Origin: Euphorbia lathyris
Taxonomy: Eukaryota > Streptophyta > Magnoliopsida > Malpighiales > Euphorbiaceae
Length of the DNA: 64,000 nucleotides
Assembly (NCBI RefSeq): GCF_963576675.1
Contig: NC_088915.1
Coordinates: forward strand, 87,801,501 to 87,865,500
Direction: 5' to 3'
Every line of letters begins with the position of its first letter. Position 1 is the first letter of the stretch. The notes beneath the pieces are model-generated. The model did no database searches. It worked only from the letters and a program-made list of their open reading frames with translations, and was not told where the DNA came from. Positions 9,823-20,732 of the stretch are shown piece by piece. The translations under genes were made by a program, and so were the position numbers.

Positions 9823-11361
9823 TTATTGCAAGACGTCCGTGTTGGAGCTTGACGGGTCCGAACTCCTATTGTTGAGGAGCGTTATCGCTTGCCTGGATTC
9901 CCTATTCTTACCCCGCGGATTTTGTTCAGTGTTTGCCGGGAGGGTTCCTAGTGGCCTTTCTTGTTGTTGACGGTTCAGGTGGGCCACCTGGCGGCTAAGA
10001 TCCCTACAAAACACTTCGCTATCGGAAAGACGGGTTAATATGTCCTTCAACAAGGACGTGACCGATTGGTCATGTACATTGTTGGAAGGCAGAGTGTTTC
10101 GATTACCGGGCGCGGCTTGTGATTGCCCGAGCCCGTTTTCCCGAAATTCTTGCTCAAAGCCGGATGGGGGCTTCAACACGTTATTATTGTTGCCATATGA
10201 TAAGTTAGGGTGTTGATACCGAGGCCTCCATCCGCTATTATTATTATTATTGTGGTGGGAATAGGAGTTCGGATGGGAATTATACCTTTGGTTACCTCCT
10301 ATATAACTTACGTTTTTGGCATCGCCGGTGAAGGGGCTACCGATTTGGCAATTAAACGCATCATGGTCTCCACCACAGTGAGTGCACATCATGACCTGTA
10401 CACTTTTATTGAGGCTTAATTGGGCGATCAACGAGTCAAGCTTCTTATTTATTTCAGCTATGGAGCTTTTCGGAGCCTCTTTCTCCACAGCGAATGTCTG
10501 GTGTCGCGACGGGCCAGCAAGCCGATCCTCTTGCCATTGCACACTTTTCCTTGCGAGCTCATGAATGAGCTCGTAGGCCTCACTAGCTGACTTCCGAAAT
10601 AGATCCCCACCTGCAGTGGAATCAACAGTCGCACGGTTAGTGGGAGTTAACCCGTGGTAAAAAGTGCTTACCAAGTCGTGCTTTGGGATGTCATGGTGGG
10701 GGCAGTTTCGGAGCAACTTCCGGAACCTAGCCCAAGCTGCGTGAAGGGCCTCGCATTCCAACTGCCTGAAGGATGTGATATCGGTCCGTAACTTGACTGT
10801 TTTGGACGGCGGAAAATAGTAGGAGAGGAACTCCTTTTCAAGCTCTTCCCATGACGTGATGGATCCCGCCTCCAATGAATGTAGCCACTCCAGCGCCTGT
10901 CCTGTCAATGAAAAAGGAAACAATTTCAGTCTCACAGCCTCAACGGGAACACCATTTTACCGAGAGGTATCGGCACACATAAGAAATTTATCCAAATGTT
11001 CGTTAGGGTTTTCGTGGAGTTCCCCTTTGAATTGACCGCATTGTTGTATCAGTTGGATCATTCCTGTCTTGATCTCGTATGTGTTGGCCGGAATTGTGGG
11101 AGCGATAATGCCGTTACGATTTTGGGGACGATGCGGCGCAAGGATCTCCATCATCGAACGCGTATCATTGGCCCCGCGGATGTTGTTCACGTGTGGCCTT
11201 GGGTTTTCGTTGGGTTGGTTGACCTCGGCGTTGGGGTTTGCCATTCTCTCTTTTCGAATCCTACAAAGAGTACGTTCAATTTCAAGATCAATAGGAATAA
11301 GAGAATCACTTTTCGATCGGGTGTGCATAAAGTAAAAAGAAGTATAAAAAAGAATTATCAA
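9823..11361 (-). pseudogene. Athila-1 gag with one in-frame stop
   Basis: The N-terminal part (10957-11361) contains IDLEIERTL and a run leading to HENPNEHLDKFLMCADTSR. The rest (9823-10935) is in the same frame and starts VPVEAVRLKLFPFSLTGQALEWL, the conserved retrotransposon gag core, then LLRNCPHHDIPKHDLVSTFYHGL. They are split only by TAA at 10957-10959. A zinc knuckle of CX2CX3HX4C form (CTHCGGDHDAFNC) lies near residue 190 of the longer part, followed by an Asn/His/Gly-rich tail. Gag forms the particle that packages element RNA. The likely native start is the internal Met of MHTRSKSD at 11328. The stop would give a truncated product. Confidence 0.9.
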
Positions 11362-11466
11362 TGAGAAAGAATAATGTTAGCAAACGTATATATAAACAAT
11401 TTATACAAAAAGAATGCTTAAACTAACAATGAAACGTTTTTGTCTAATATTGTAGGAAATTATAAA

Positions 11467-11484
11467 TCCCCGGCAACGGCGCCA
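11467..11484 (-). promoter_or_regulatory. Primer binding site, tRNA-Asp, Athila-1
   Basis: The plus strand reads TCCCCGGCAACGGCGCCA, identical over 18 bases to the 3' end of plant tRNA-Asp. The element's minus strand is therefore the exact complement. It lies six bases from the 5' LTR. tRNA-Asp priming is typical of Athila. Confidence 0.93.
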
Positions 11485-11490
11485 AAAACT

Positions 11491-13284
11491 TGATGCGTGT
11501 AGAGTCTAGGGGTAGAGTTTCTTACGACGATTTAAATGTGTATTGCGGTGAATGTGCTATGAATATGGATGTGATCTTTTTAAATGTTCTAACTCCACTA
11601 GACACTACGACTACTTAGGGGCAAGTGTACCCCGTCGTATCAAGTAATAATCCAGTTAAGACCGGGTATCGAATCCACGGGATTTATAATTACAAGTATT
11701 AGACGACTCGGTTTCGTATGTTATTTAAGCGGTGATTACTTTGGGGTAAAGTAAGACACAACTACACACTATTCCTAACTATTGGCGACACAGATTCGTG
11801 TAGCTAAAACTCTATGAAGCGGGGTGTGTATGATAAGTTATAACCACGATGAATAACGACTCTAAATGTATACGGATAATGGTTTACTCTTGCAAAGACG
11901 ACCAAGTGTAGTGAGACCGACCCGTGAAGTACTTAGACTACGTGATTCCTAGTCAAGGCGTGTCTAATGCGGGGGAGCTAGAAATTAGGGCCCGTAAGTT
12001 CCGTGGCTTGTCAATTCCTAAGGTTTCCGGTTTGTCACTTCCAGTAAGGCAACACCTATATAATTCCCTAAAGATAGCCCGGATGGCGGCAGTAATCGCG
12101 TGCTCCTACACAATAATCAATTATCAATATCAAAACAAGCAATAAACATTAACACGTAAAGGGAAATAGAGATTATAAGCCGTAAATTATAAATATGGAA
12201 AGTGTTTAGATGAAATACAACCAAGCCTAGTACATAGGAAGAGTACAAGCTAATTAGCAAGTAAAAAGGGAGAATCCGCCCTTGGAACTAGCTAACCGGA
12301 CTCAAAGCCGTCTCCTAGGTCGTGGAGGTGGAACTCTCAAGTTTGGTGACGAATGATGGAGCGGAACTTTGATGGAACGCCGGAACAACCGCACAAGCTC
12401 TCGAGGGGGAGAGTTTAACTACAAAATCTGAATCTAAATTACAAGGAAAGAAAAGAGTATAGTATAGCTCTCTAGTATGTAATTGCTCTCAAATGAAGTT
12501 CAAGAGCTATCTATTTATAGACATCAAGCAAGGGCAAGTTTGTAATTTCACAAAGCACAAGCATGGAGCAACATTATTTGGTGCAGAAATCCCATGATAC
12601 GCCCCGCGTGTTTTGGTCTACGCCCCGCGTAAATGCCTATTCCGTCAGAAATCTTCTGCATGTGGACCAATTCGTTGTCTTGTTGACTCAAGTACGCCCT
12701 GCGTAGAGGATTATACGCCCCGCGTGTTTGAGTCTCTGGAATTTTATTGCCTGAATTGGTGCCCTTACGCCGTGCGTAGCTGAAGTACGCCCCGCGTAAA
12801 AGAGTCCCTGATCTTTTATGTTGAAGAACTGCCTTTTTACGCCCCGCGTAAATAGTGGTACGCCCCGCGTAGGTATAGTTGACTCTGGGAGACAGTGCAG
12901 TCTGACTTTCAGGATTAGGCCAATTATTGCCGACATGTGTCATACGCCCCGCGTATGCTGAGTCAGTTCCACATGGTGCCTGCGGATAAGGCAATTATTT
13001 CTGGCACTATGTTTCACGCCCCGCGTACAGGATAATACGTCCCGCGTATTGAGTGGATTTTTGCTCCTTTCTCGTACTTGAAATACAAATCTTGAGAGCC
13101 GAGTTAGCTTGACGTTTTTATTTCCTAAACTAATAAAAAACGAGGAAAATAAACTAAAAGTACGAGATTTATTTTTATTTCCTTATTTATCAAAAACACT
13201 TTATTTTTGTAATTAAACTTATTTATTTTATCCAAAATCAACCCGTAAATCACGCTAAAAGATAGGGGTAAAATACCCCTATCA
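11491..13284 (-). repeat. Athila-1 5' LTR
   Basis: 1794 bases, TGATGCGTG...CCCCTATCA on the plus strand. It is the promoter copy for the minus-strand element. It contains a second cluster of eleven CpG-rich motifs (12598-13048). Confidence 0.93.
12598..13048. repeat. Cluster of CpG-rich TACGCCCCGCGTA motifs in Athila-1 5' LTR
   Basis: Eleven copies, most matching TACGCCCCGCGTA exactly or at 12 of 13 bases. Compared with the 3' LTR there is one extra motif-plus-spacer unit near 12845-12870 and one fewer near 12945, so units are gained and lost as whole steps of about 21 bases. Confidence 0.9.
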
Positions 13285-13289
13285 GGTTG
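13285..13289. other. TSD of Athila-1 (right copy)
   Basis: GGTTG, identical to 3934-3938. Confidence 0.9.
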
Positions 13290-15248
13290 GTGTACTTTGG
13301 TATAATTGTTCAAAACTAGCTTGACCATACATAGGATACAACATTGGGGGATCAATTTGTTGGATATCGATGGGCAATGGAAGATTAGGAATTGGTTCAA
13401 CACGATCCCGAAAAGTACGCCGCCGACGTCTACCTTCACGTGTAGGCTCAGGAACGCTTGCAAAATTAAGAGTTGGGGGAGCACGTTGGGGAATATATGT
13501 ATCAGCTAAGTTATGCTCTTGATTAAAAGCTCCAATCAAACTGGTTGCTCGTCCCCTAATAACCTCTCTATTTACTTGTTGATCAGGCAAATGATATATT
13601 GCCTGAAGACCATCTCCCTGTAAATTGAAACATAAGAACACACATTACGAATATATATATATGTGTACATAAATTAAATCATTCAATATTTTATACATAT
13701 ACGTACCATTGCACCCCTGACTCCTCCAGTAGGACTTATCCATCTTCTAGTCTGCAAAACATACCATTGCATATATTCAGATTGAGGACCAAGTGGTCCT
13801 CTTAATCTCCGTGTGGTTGCTATAGAATTGTGCCGATCATTCCATTTCTCAATGAATACCCGATGTCGAACCTCCCATTCTACCCTGGTACTATTGCGTA
13901 ACTCAATAGTGTGGAGAGACTGCACCTGCAATGGAATCCCCGGAATGGGCTGATCCATACCAAATTGTCGAAGACATCGATCAGGTTAATGATATTCGAC
14001 AATATTAAAACATACTAATGGTACAACAGAACGCCACACTGATTGACCAGCAACGCAATATTGTGGCAAATGATCGAGCACATTCTTGTATGGCTCCCAG
14101 CACATCTACAACATAACACAAAATTGTCGTCAACATATTTATGAATATGATACATGTAATTCAGATTGATTTACAAAATCCAAACCTCATATTGTTGTTG
14201 TTCATCCAAGGCCCTTCGAAATTCTTTCAAATTATGTGCCAACGCCGGATATTTCCTATCTGGTCCTTTCCACCTACAATTTAAACAAATACACATATAA
14301 CAATTTAACCAACTATACATATAACAACTTTTAATTAAATATTTACCTAAAAGAGTATGGCTTATCCATTGCAAAATGATTTTCTACACGAGGCGCAATC
14401 CTAGGAATTCTTTCACATGCCCACACTTGTAATAACTGTAAGCATCCACTGATTTGTGCAGTCTTGGGTTTTGTTGCTTTACACATTTCTCTATACAAGT
14501 GAGCTAGAGCAGCTGAACCCCATGCATATTCACCTGCCTCATCAAAATCGTGTAGTAATGGCAACCATATAAAATGCACATAGCCACTATTCTTCCCTCC
14601 AAATAATAAACCACCAATGACATGTAACATGAATGCTCTTGCATAACATTCAACCGTATCATCATTAGCATTAGGTTCCAAGATTTGAAAATGTTGAGCT
14701 AACCATGATAATTTTATGGCGTTTCCCTTCATAGCACGTGAGGAGGTACAACTCCTAAGTACAATTGACAAGTTAGTGGAAAGTCGTGGTTTACAGCCCG
14801 TCAGTACCTCAACATCGTGTAAGGTAATGGTGGCTTCACCCACTGTTAGATGAAAAGTGTGTGTTTCTGGTCTCCACCTTTCAACCAATGCAGTTATTAA
14901 GCTATAATCCACGCTTATTCCACTGATCTTTATAATGCCCTCAAAGTCGGCCCGACGTATATAATTATCAAATCTCGGGTCTACATTTGTATACATTTCA
15001 CTGTTTGTTGCAACTTGACATCGCAATACATCCATTCCATCCTGACCACATAGCAGAACATGTCATCATATATTAAGTTAAATATATCATACTTAATTTT
15101 GAAATAATTATTATTGGTTAATTTCCATTTCATTAGTTACCTCATTTTGCCATACAAGTTGGGATCTATGAATACTTTGCATGTCTAAAACATCATCCAA
15201 AATTGGTCCCGGTTGCATTATTTGTGCTGCTCTCCTTACATTTGCCAT
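13285..15248 (-). pseudogene. Plant mobile domain (PMD) gene, exons 1-5 (5' part)
   Basis: The start is ATG at 15248-15246 (MANVRRAAQIMQPGP). Exons I can place are 15248-15141, 15041-14347, 14273-14186, 14105-13707 and 13617-13285, all with GT/AG borders and matching phases. Exon 2 holds the PMD core: FHLTVGEATITLHDVEVLTG, SWLAQHF, FMLHVIGGLLF, WGSAALAHLYREMCKA and LQLLQVWACERIP. Exon 3 gives RWKGPDRKYPALAHNLKEFR and exon 4 CWEPYKNVLDHLPQYC. PMD proteins include MAIN and MAIL in plants and many transposon-borne relatives. A TAA at 13988-13986 interrupts exon 4 inside the usually conserved EYH-x-PDR block, and Athila-1 splits exon 5, so the gene is dead. Whether it was a host gene or part of a mobile element cannot be settled from the sequence. 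Confidence 0.85.
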
Positions 15249-15381
15249 TTTAATATATGATACGCCTATATAATAAATTATGATAAAGTACAAAATCATT
15301 TATTAAACTAAATATAATCAAATTAATAAGAAAGTACAAACTAATTTATTAAACATAATATAATAAGATTACAATACATTA

Positions 15382-15824
15382 TTAATAAGCAGACTTAAAG
15401 TTCTCCCTATTACAATAATCGTGTTGCGATAATGGGATTGATTGTCTAACTCTACACATCATTTCCTTATATAATAAATTTTGTCTTGGGTTATCATCCT
15501 TGCAAACATATTCCAAATGGACTAAATTTAACGCCACCATTTTATAGTTTCTTACATTTATTGCTTCAATTATTTCATTATATGTTTTTTTTGTATCTAC
15601 ATGATAAACCTTCATACAAAATCTTTAACTTCCATTTCTCATGACCAACGGGATAACCGGTATTTATAATATCTTGGATTTCATTATTAATACTCGTAAT
15701 AAATTCCACTAGACTTCTACCACGTTGCATTTTCATCTCCTTCATTTTTTTTTATTTTTTGTCTAGCCTTTTCCTTTGCAAAACGAGATATACATGCATG
15801 TGGAACCAGATATGATTTAGCCAT
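15382..15824 (-). pseudogene. Frameshifted hypothetical ORF upstream of the PMD gene
   Basis: The ATG at 15824-15822 opens MAKSYLVPHACISRFAKEKARQK. The frame shifts in an A-run near 15750, continues as MQRGRSLVEFITSINNEI and GYPVGHEKWKLKIL, shifts again near 15620 and ends as NYKMVALNLVHLEYVCKDD...NFKSAY, about 145 residues in all. It is on the same strand as the PMD gene, about 570 bases upstream. I do not recognise the family. That the frame is lost at only two points, one of them a homopolymer, suggests a recently decayed real gene. It could have belonged with the PMD gene to one mobile unit, but that is a guess. Confidence 0.35.
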
Positions 15825-15859
15825 CTATAAAACAAATAAATCATACAATGTAAGTTCAT

Positions 15860-16740
15860 CATACCTTTTTACTTAATATTTTTAAATAAAACATAGATTA
15901 ATTACAAATTAATATTTTAAAGAATTAATATTTTTGAATAAAACATAGAGTTAATTACTTAATAAGTCAATTGTAATTATAAATATTATAAACTTATGAG
16001 ATTTTCTAAGCATGAACTAATATTTCTAAGCATACTTATAAACTAAGAGATTTTTTAAGCATGAATTAACATTTCTAAGAATAGTTATAAATTAATATAT
16101 TTTTTAAGCATAAATTAAATTTCTAACCATAATTAATAAACTAAGAGATATTCTAAGCATAAATAATTTTTTTATAAATTAATATTTCTAAGTATAGTTA
16201 TAAATTAAGAGATTTTTTAAGTACAAATTAAAATTTCTAACCTTAATTATAAACTAAAAGATATTTTAAGCATAATTTTATTTTGAGATATTTCTAACCA
16301 TAATTTTATAAACTAAGAAATATTATAACCATCATTATACATTTTGAGATATTTTAAGAATAAATTTTATTTGCTAAGCATAATTATAGATAGAGAGATT
16401 TTCTAAGCATAATTATAAATCAAGAGATTTTCCAACTATAAATTAATATTTCTAAAGATACTTATAATTTAAGAGATTTTCTAAACATAAATTAATATTT
16501 CTAACCATAGTTATAAATTAGAGATTTTCTAAACATCAATTAATTTTTCTAAACATGCATATAATATTTCTATGTATAAGTTATAAATTAAGAGATTTTA
16601 TTAGCATAAATTAATATTTCTTAGCATAAGAACACATATATTAAGAGAATTTCTAAGCATAACAACACATAAATTAAGAGGTTTTCTAAACATAAATTAT
16701 AATTTACAGTATAAACATTAAACACATAAATTAAGATATC
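15860..16740. repeat. Degenerate AT-rich tandem repeats
   Basis: Roughly 40-base units recur with many changes, built from TTAAGAGATTTTCTAAGCATA and AATTAATATTTCTAA. There is no coding capacity. The array lies between the hypothetical ORF and the hairpin run. Confidence 0.75.
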
Positions 16741-16948
16741 TAACTATAATTATAAATATTTCTTAACTAAATATAATTAACAAAATTAAAATACATACCT
16801 GAAAATGAAGAGTTAAGAATATAGAAGGACTGCATATGATATTTTTGCAAGAAGGGAGAGAAGGAAAAAAAATATATATGCTGAAGGCAGATAATATATC
16901 TGCCTTCTTCTTCTTTCTCCCTTTAAAGGAGAAGCAGGAAGAATAAAT

Positions 16949-17230
16949 TGTATTCACGGGTCAAATGACCCGTGAATACACAATAATAATAACACTACGC
17001 AAAGCTGAAAACCAGCTTTGCGCAGTGTTTAATAGCCATTACGGCGTGCAGAGTGCCGTAATGGCTACTTTGCGCAAAGTTGCCACTGCGCAGCAACTTT
17101 GCGCAGTGGAATAGTTACCATTCCGGCACCACATGCGCCGGAATGGTAACTATTCTAAATAGTAGTCCACTACGCAAGTTTGATTTGCGCAGTGGTACCC
17201 ATTCCGACGCCTAGTGCGCCGGAATGGTTA
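16949..17230. repeat. Run of seven consecutive GC-rich hairpins
   Basis: Perfect or near-perfect inverted repeats follow one another: 16949-16980 (15-base arms, TGTATTCACGGGTCA), 16993-17027, 17033-17066 (13-base arms with CCATTACGGC), 17072-17104 (GCGCAAAGTTGC), 17110-17154 (18-base arms containing ACCATTCCGGC), 17168-17196 and 17198-17230. Arms from different hairpins share the words GCGCAGTGG and CCATTCCG. The neighbouring sequence is very AT-rich. Confidence 0.9.
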
Positions 17231-17659
17231 CGTTTTCCTAACCAGAGTTAAAAACAGCCCCTCCCTTGAAATTAATTTTCAACCATCCTTATCTCCCTAT
17301 TTATCTCCCAAATCAGCCCCAAACAGAGGTTTAATCCCATTTTCTTTACGTAAACGGAAAAAACGACACGTTAGGACCGACTTTAAGATTTAGTACCTGA
17401 TCGGGTTAATGATCTCAGAAGTATGTTATTGTTAGATGTTGGTCTTAAATTCCAACTCTATAAATTAATTGAAGCGTTGATATCATTTATTAAAAAAATA
17501 TATCAGAATTATCATTTATAGATGTGGCGAAGAGAAATCTCTCACTTCTTAATAAGCTTCACAATGGCCCCCCATTAGAAAGGCGTCCTCGTTGGGAGGA
17601 ACAAGGTGTCAAGAAATAAGGTCGACACAGATCTTGCTATCAAATTCTAATATTGTTTG
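17231..17659. other. Unassigned sequence
   Basis: About 430 bases between the hairpin run and the recognisable part of the LINE. There are short open stretches with stops but no family resemblance. Part of it may be the more decayed 5' side of the LINE. Confidence 0.4.
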
Positions 17660-18894
17660 CCCAAGATTATGGGTGGTATGGTTTTCGGAAGCTCATGACT
17701 TCAATATTGCTCTCTTAGCCCCACAAACCTAATGCTTATTAACTGCTCATAATTCTCTCGTTGTTTAATATAAAGCTAGATATTACGCTGGTTGTTCTTT
17801 CTTTGAGGCGAAGTTGGAAAATAGTCTGAGCTTTGTCTCGAGAAGAATCCTAGCCGCCAATGACATTATAAGAGATGGTGCTCGATGTTTAGTTAATCCT
17901 GGTAATAGTATTAATGTCTAGCCTGACTCTTGATTTTCAGATGGTGCTCATACTTACGTTCAAACAACTTGCCCTACTGGTCTTAATAAATTAATGGTGC
18001 ATGATCTTAAATCTGCAGTTGGGAATAGATTGGATGTGAATATTGTTAGCAATTTATTCAATGATAGAGATGCCAAGCTCATTCTTCAAATTCCGCTTAG
18101 TAATCGTACTACTACTGATAATTGGCACTGAATCTGGGATAAAAAATGTATTTTCTCGGTCAAATCTATGTATCAGATGCTTCGAACTACTACTGTTACT
18201 GCTATTTGCCCTACTTCATCCCCATCAATATAGAATAAGCTCTAGAATTTACATGTGCCCCCAAAGTGAAGGAATTGTTATGGCGTGTTTTATCTAAATC
18301 GCTACCTTCACTCTCTGCTTTAAATCATCGTTATGTTCCGGTAGGTAGATGTTAGTTACCTTATTTATCTTTCAAATGGAGGATACGACTTCCACGCATT
18401 GGTTTGGTTGTTCAAAAACTCGGCAGGTTAGGCGGTTGTCAGATATAGGCAACTTGAGCGATAATTTCAATGATTTTATGTGTGTTTTGGTGTTTTATCA
18501 TGAATAATAAAAACACATAGGCTTTTATGTCTTGCTGCCAGGTTGTTATCGAGTATTTATAAATTTTATAGTAATCAGAATAATTTTGTGTGGAATAAAA
18601 AGTCTTTGCCGCTAGGTTTAATCTTTTCTAATGCCACTACTTTATGGTCAAGTTGGAAGCAAGCCCAATCGGCGATCTTGCCCTGCATCGTCCCAGTTCA
18701 GTCGAGCTCTACTTGGATTCCACCACTCACTGGGTTTTTGAAGTGTGGTGTTGGTGTTACGATTTTCTCTAGCTCTGCTACGGTCGGTTTTGGGTGTGTG
18801 ATGCTCATGGTAACTTTGGGGCAGCTAAACCAGATTTATTAAATTGTATTGTGGATCCATTACTTGCGGGAAGTATGGGCATTCGAGAAGCTTT
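17660..18894 (+). pseudogene. Decayed LINE (L1-type), post-RT region and start of RNase H
   Basis: Translation with several stops and frameshifts gives LENSLSFVSRRILAANDIIRDGARCLV, FSDGAHTYVQ, NDRDAKLILQIPLS and LWNLHVPPKVKELLWRVLSKSLPS, the zinc-binding region that follows RT in plant L1 elements. At 18700-18890 the start of an RNase H domain can be read (STWIPP, VGFGCV, GNFGAAKPDLLN), ending at IREA where SIRE-1 is inserted. It continues at 27913. Confidence 0.75.
18890..18894. other. TSD of SIRE-1 (left copy)
   Basis: GCTTT, against TCTTT at 27908-27912 (4 of 5). Joining the flanks restores the LINE frame through IREA/SWVKKK. Confidence 0.7.
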
Positions 18895-20202
18895 TGTTGG
18901 TCCCGTGTAACGTGACAGTATTAGTTCCAGGGGGGTTAGGAACTATTATAAATTTTTTTATGTTAATGCTGACTTATTTTAAGTTTAAGACTTTAACTCA
19001 GTCTTTAGGTCAGCACAGCTGAGTAGGGTTTGACACAGCTTTAGTCAACTGCTGACTAGAGCTGTTTCTACCGTGAGTTGAGAAGCAACACTTGGGTCTG
19101 TTTCAAACTCAGCTCTCAGATTACTCAACTCAGTGTATACAAGTTCTTGTTTTGTTGAGTAGTATTTAGCAAGCAGTATATGTATAAAGAGATAAAGGGT
19201 TAGAAGTTACTCAGCAGACTTATCCTGGTTCGGCCTCTCCGCCTACGTCCAGTCCCTGGAAATCCTTCCGAGCTTTTTTAATCCTCTATTGAGCTCCTTA
19301 AAGTTAGAGCACAAACCGTTTACAATAGCAACTGAGTATGCAAGAGTACCTTCCTCTATTCCTCTATTCCTCTACTCAATCCTATCTCTACCACTGAGTA
19401 CTATAATCGAGTACTTAGCCTCTCTTTTCTAACCTTTTACAAATGATAAGTAATTGTTCTTAATACAATAAAAAACACTTTAGATGAATAAATCACTCTA
19501 TACTTTTACACAAAACTAGGAGTTAGTGTAAGAGCTTGCTTTTTGCTTTTGAGATAGAGCTTCTATTTTGTGTTTTATTAATGGTTGACTTGATGAAGAT
19601 CTGCAATGATTCAAGTGTTGGAGGGGCATTTTTATAGTAATATCAGAGGTGTCAATTATTTGCATCCCGACATAGCCATTGTGGGGAAACGTTCTTCTTT
19701 CGTCATCACTTGGTCAACACTCAGTGCTGCAGGCCAATCATGTCTTCTGTATTTGTCAGACGCCAGGTTTGTCTTTTTGTTGACGTCAGATAGTCCATGC
19801 TTTTTCTGGAAAAGTCTTCCCGACAGATTTCTGTGGCTTCTGAATTTTTCAGAAATGGACAGACTTTGTCTTCCAAGTTGATCGATCATTGATGCTGACC
19901 TGACGATCATTTAGCTTGACTCAGCGGCTTCGCCTTCAAGCTTTTAAAGAAGACTTTTCTTTTCAAAGTTGAGTTGCATTTTACTCAGCTTCGGTCGTGT
20001 GACCTTCATCAGCTGACTTTGTCTTGAATTTCTCTTATGAGTTTTTAGTCCTTGTACTTATGAATCAACTTACTCAACATTGAGCAAACACATTAGTACA
20101 ATTAAATCAAAGCAATTAAATTTAATTGGAATATTTTTATCATGGAGATTTTTACTTAAATAATTTTGTCAAATCAAAATCATGTGGAAAGATGTTTCAA
20201 CA
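18895..20202 (-). repeat. SIRE-1 3' LTR (complete)
   Basis: 1308 bases. On the plus strand it starts TGTTGGTCCC and ends GTTTCAACA. It is highly similar to 26871-27907 over their shared length and related to the LTR at 61045-62520. It is rich in ACTCAG/CTGAGT words. Confidence 0.9.
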
Positions 20203-20217
20203 AACTCCCCCATTTTG
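20203..20217 (-). promoter_or_regulatory. Polypurine tract of SIRE-1
   Basis: On the minus strand AAATGGGGGAGTTTG directly precedes the LTR's first TG. GGGGGAGTTTG is typical for this lineage. Confidence 0.8.
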
Positions 20218-20732
20218 ATGTTGGTAAAAATATTCAATAAAGAACTCAGTGTTGAGCTCCCCCATGATAGTTGACCTTTTCTAAACTTTTGAAGATTCTC
20301 CCCCGTAAGGGTTGAACCACTCACTTAGTTTTACTTTAAACATTTTAAGTAAGTCTAAGGTCAGCTTCAGAGAAAGGTTAGTACTTGGGACATTTTGTCT
20401 TTACTCAGTTTCGAAGGTTGATTACCTTAAGTTCAATTATTGAAGTGGAACGCTGAGTATATCAATTGGTGCTGAGTAGTTTTACTCAGTGGCCAAGTAC
20501 TTGTATAATTTTTATGTTCACAAGTTTTAATTTATTTTGTTCAATGATTTCGAAGTGAGTAGTTTATATAGGAAAGGTCAGCATTTAGATCAACACAGCA
20601 GATAAAGCAACAAATATAAGACAGTATGTGAAAAGATACGTTTATAGATATTCATCTCAATAAGAAACATGCCAGTTACGAAACACAAGTTACAAGCTAA
20701 TTCTATTTATAGTTCTATTTCTTGATGTTAAC
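20218..20732 (-). other. SIRE-1 non-coding 3' region
   Basis: About 500 bases between the env-like ORF and the polypurine tract. No gene seen. ACTCAG/CTGAGT words are frequent. Confidence 0.6.

Larger units (their letters stand above)
3939..13284 (-). mobile_element. Athila-1: Athila-type Ty3/gypsy retrotransposon lacking pol
   Basis: The element is 9346 bases, reads on the minus strand, and is bounded by TG...CA LTRs of about 1.79 kb and a perfect GGTTG TSD. In its own 5'-3' order it has an LTR, a tRNA-Asp primer site, gag (with one stop), a hairpin-rich spacer, an ORF3/env-like gene, a second hairpin group, a long non-coding 3' region, a polypurine tract and an LTR. Protease, RT, RNase H and integrase are all missing: under 1.1 kb separates gag from ORF3. 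It would therefore need enzymes from another element. It inserted into exon 5 of a PMD gene. Confidence 0.92.

Noticed and set aside
11467..11484. tRNA gene fragment
   Set aside because: The match to the tRNA-Asp 3' end is the retrotransposon primer binding site; no tRNA cloverleaf surrounds it.
19606..19881. 91-codon ORF conserved at 19606-19881 and 27311-27586
   Set aside because: It is in the LTR pair of SIRE-1, antisense to the element, without known domain.
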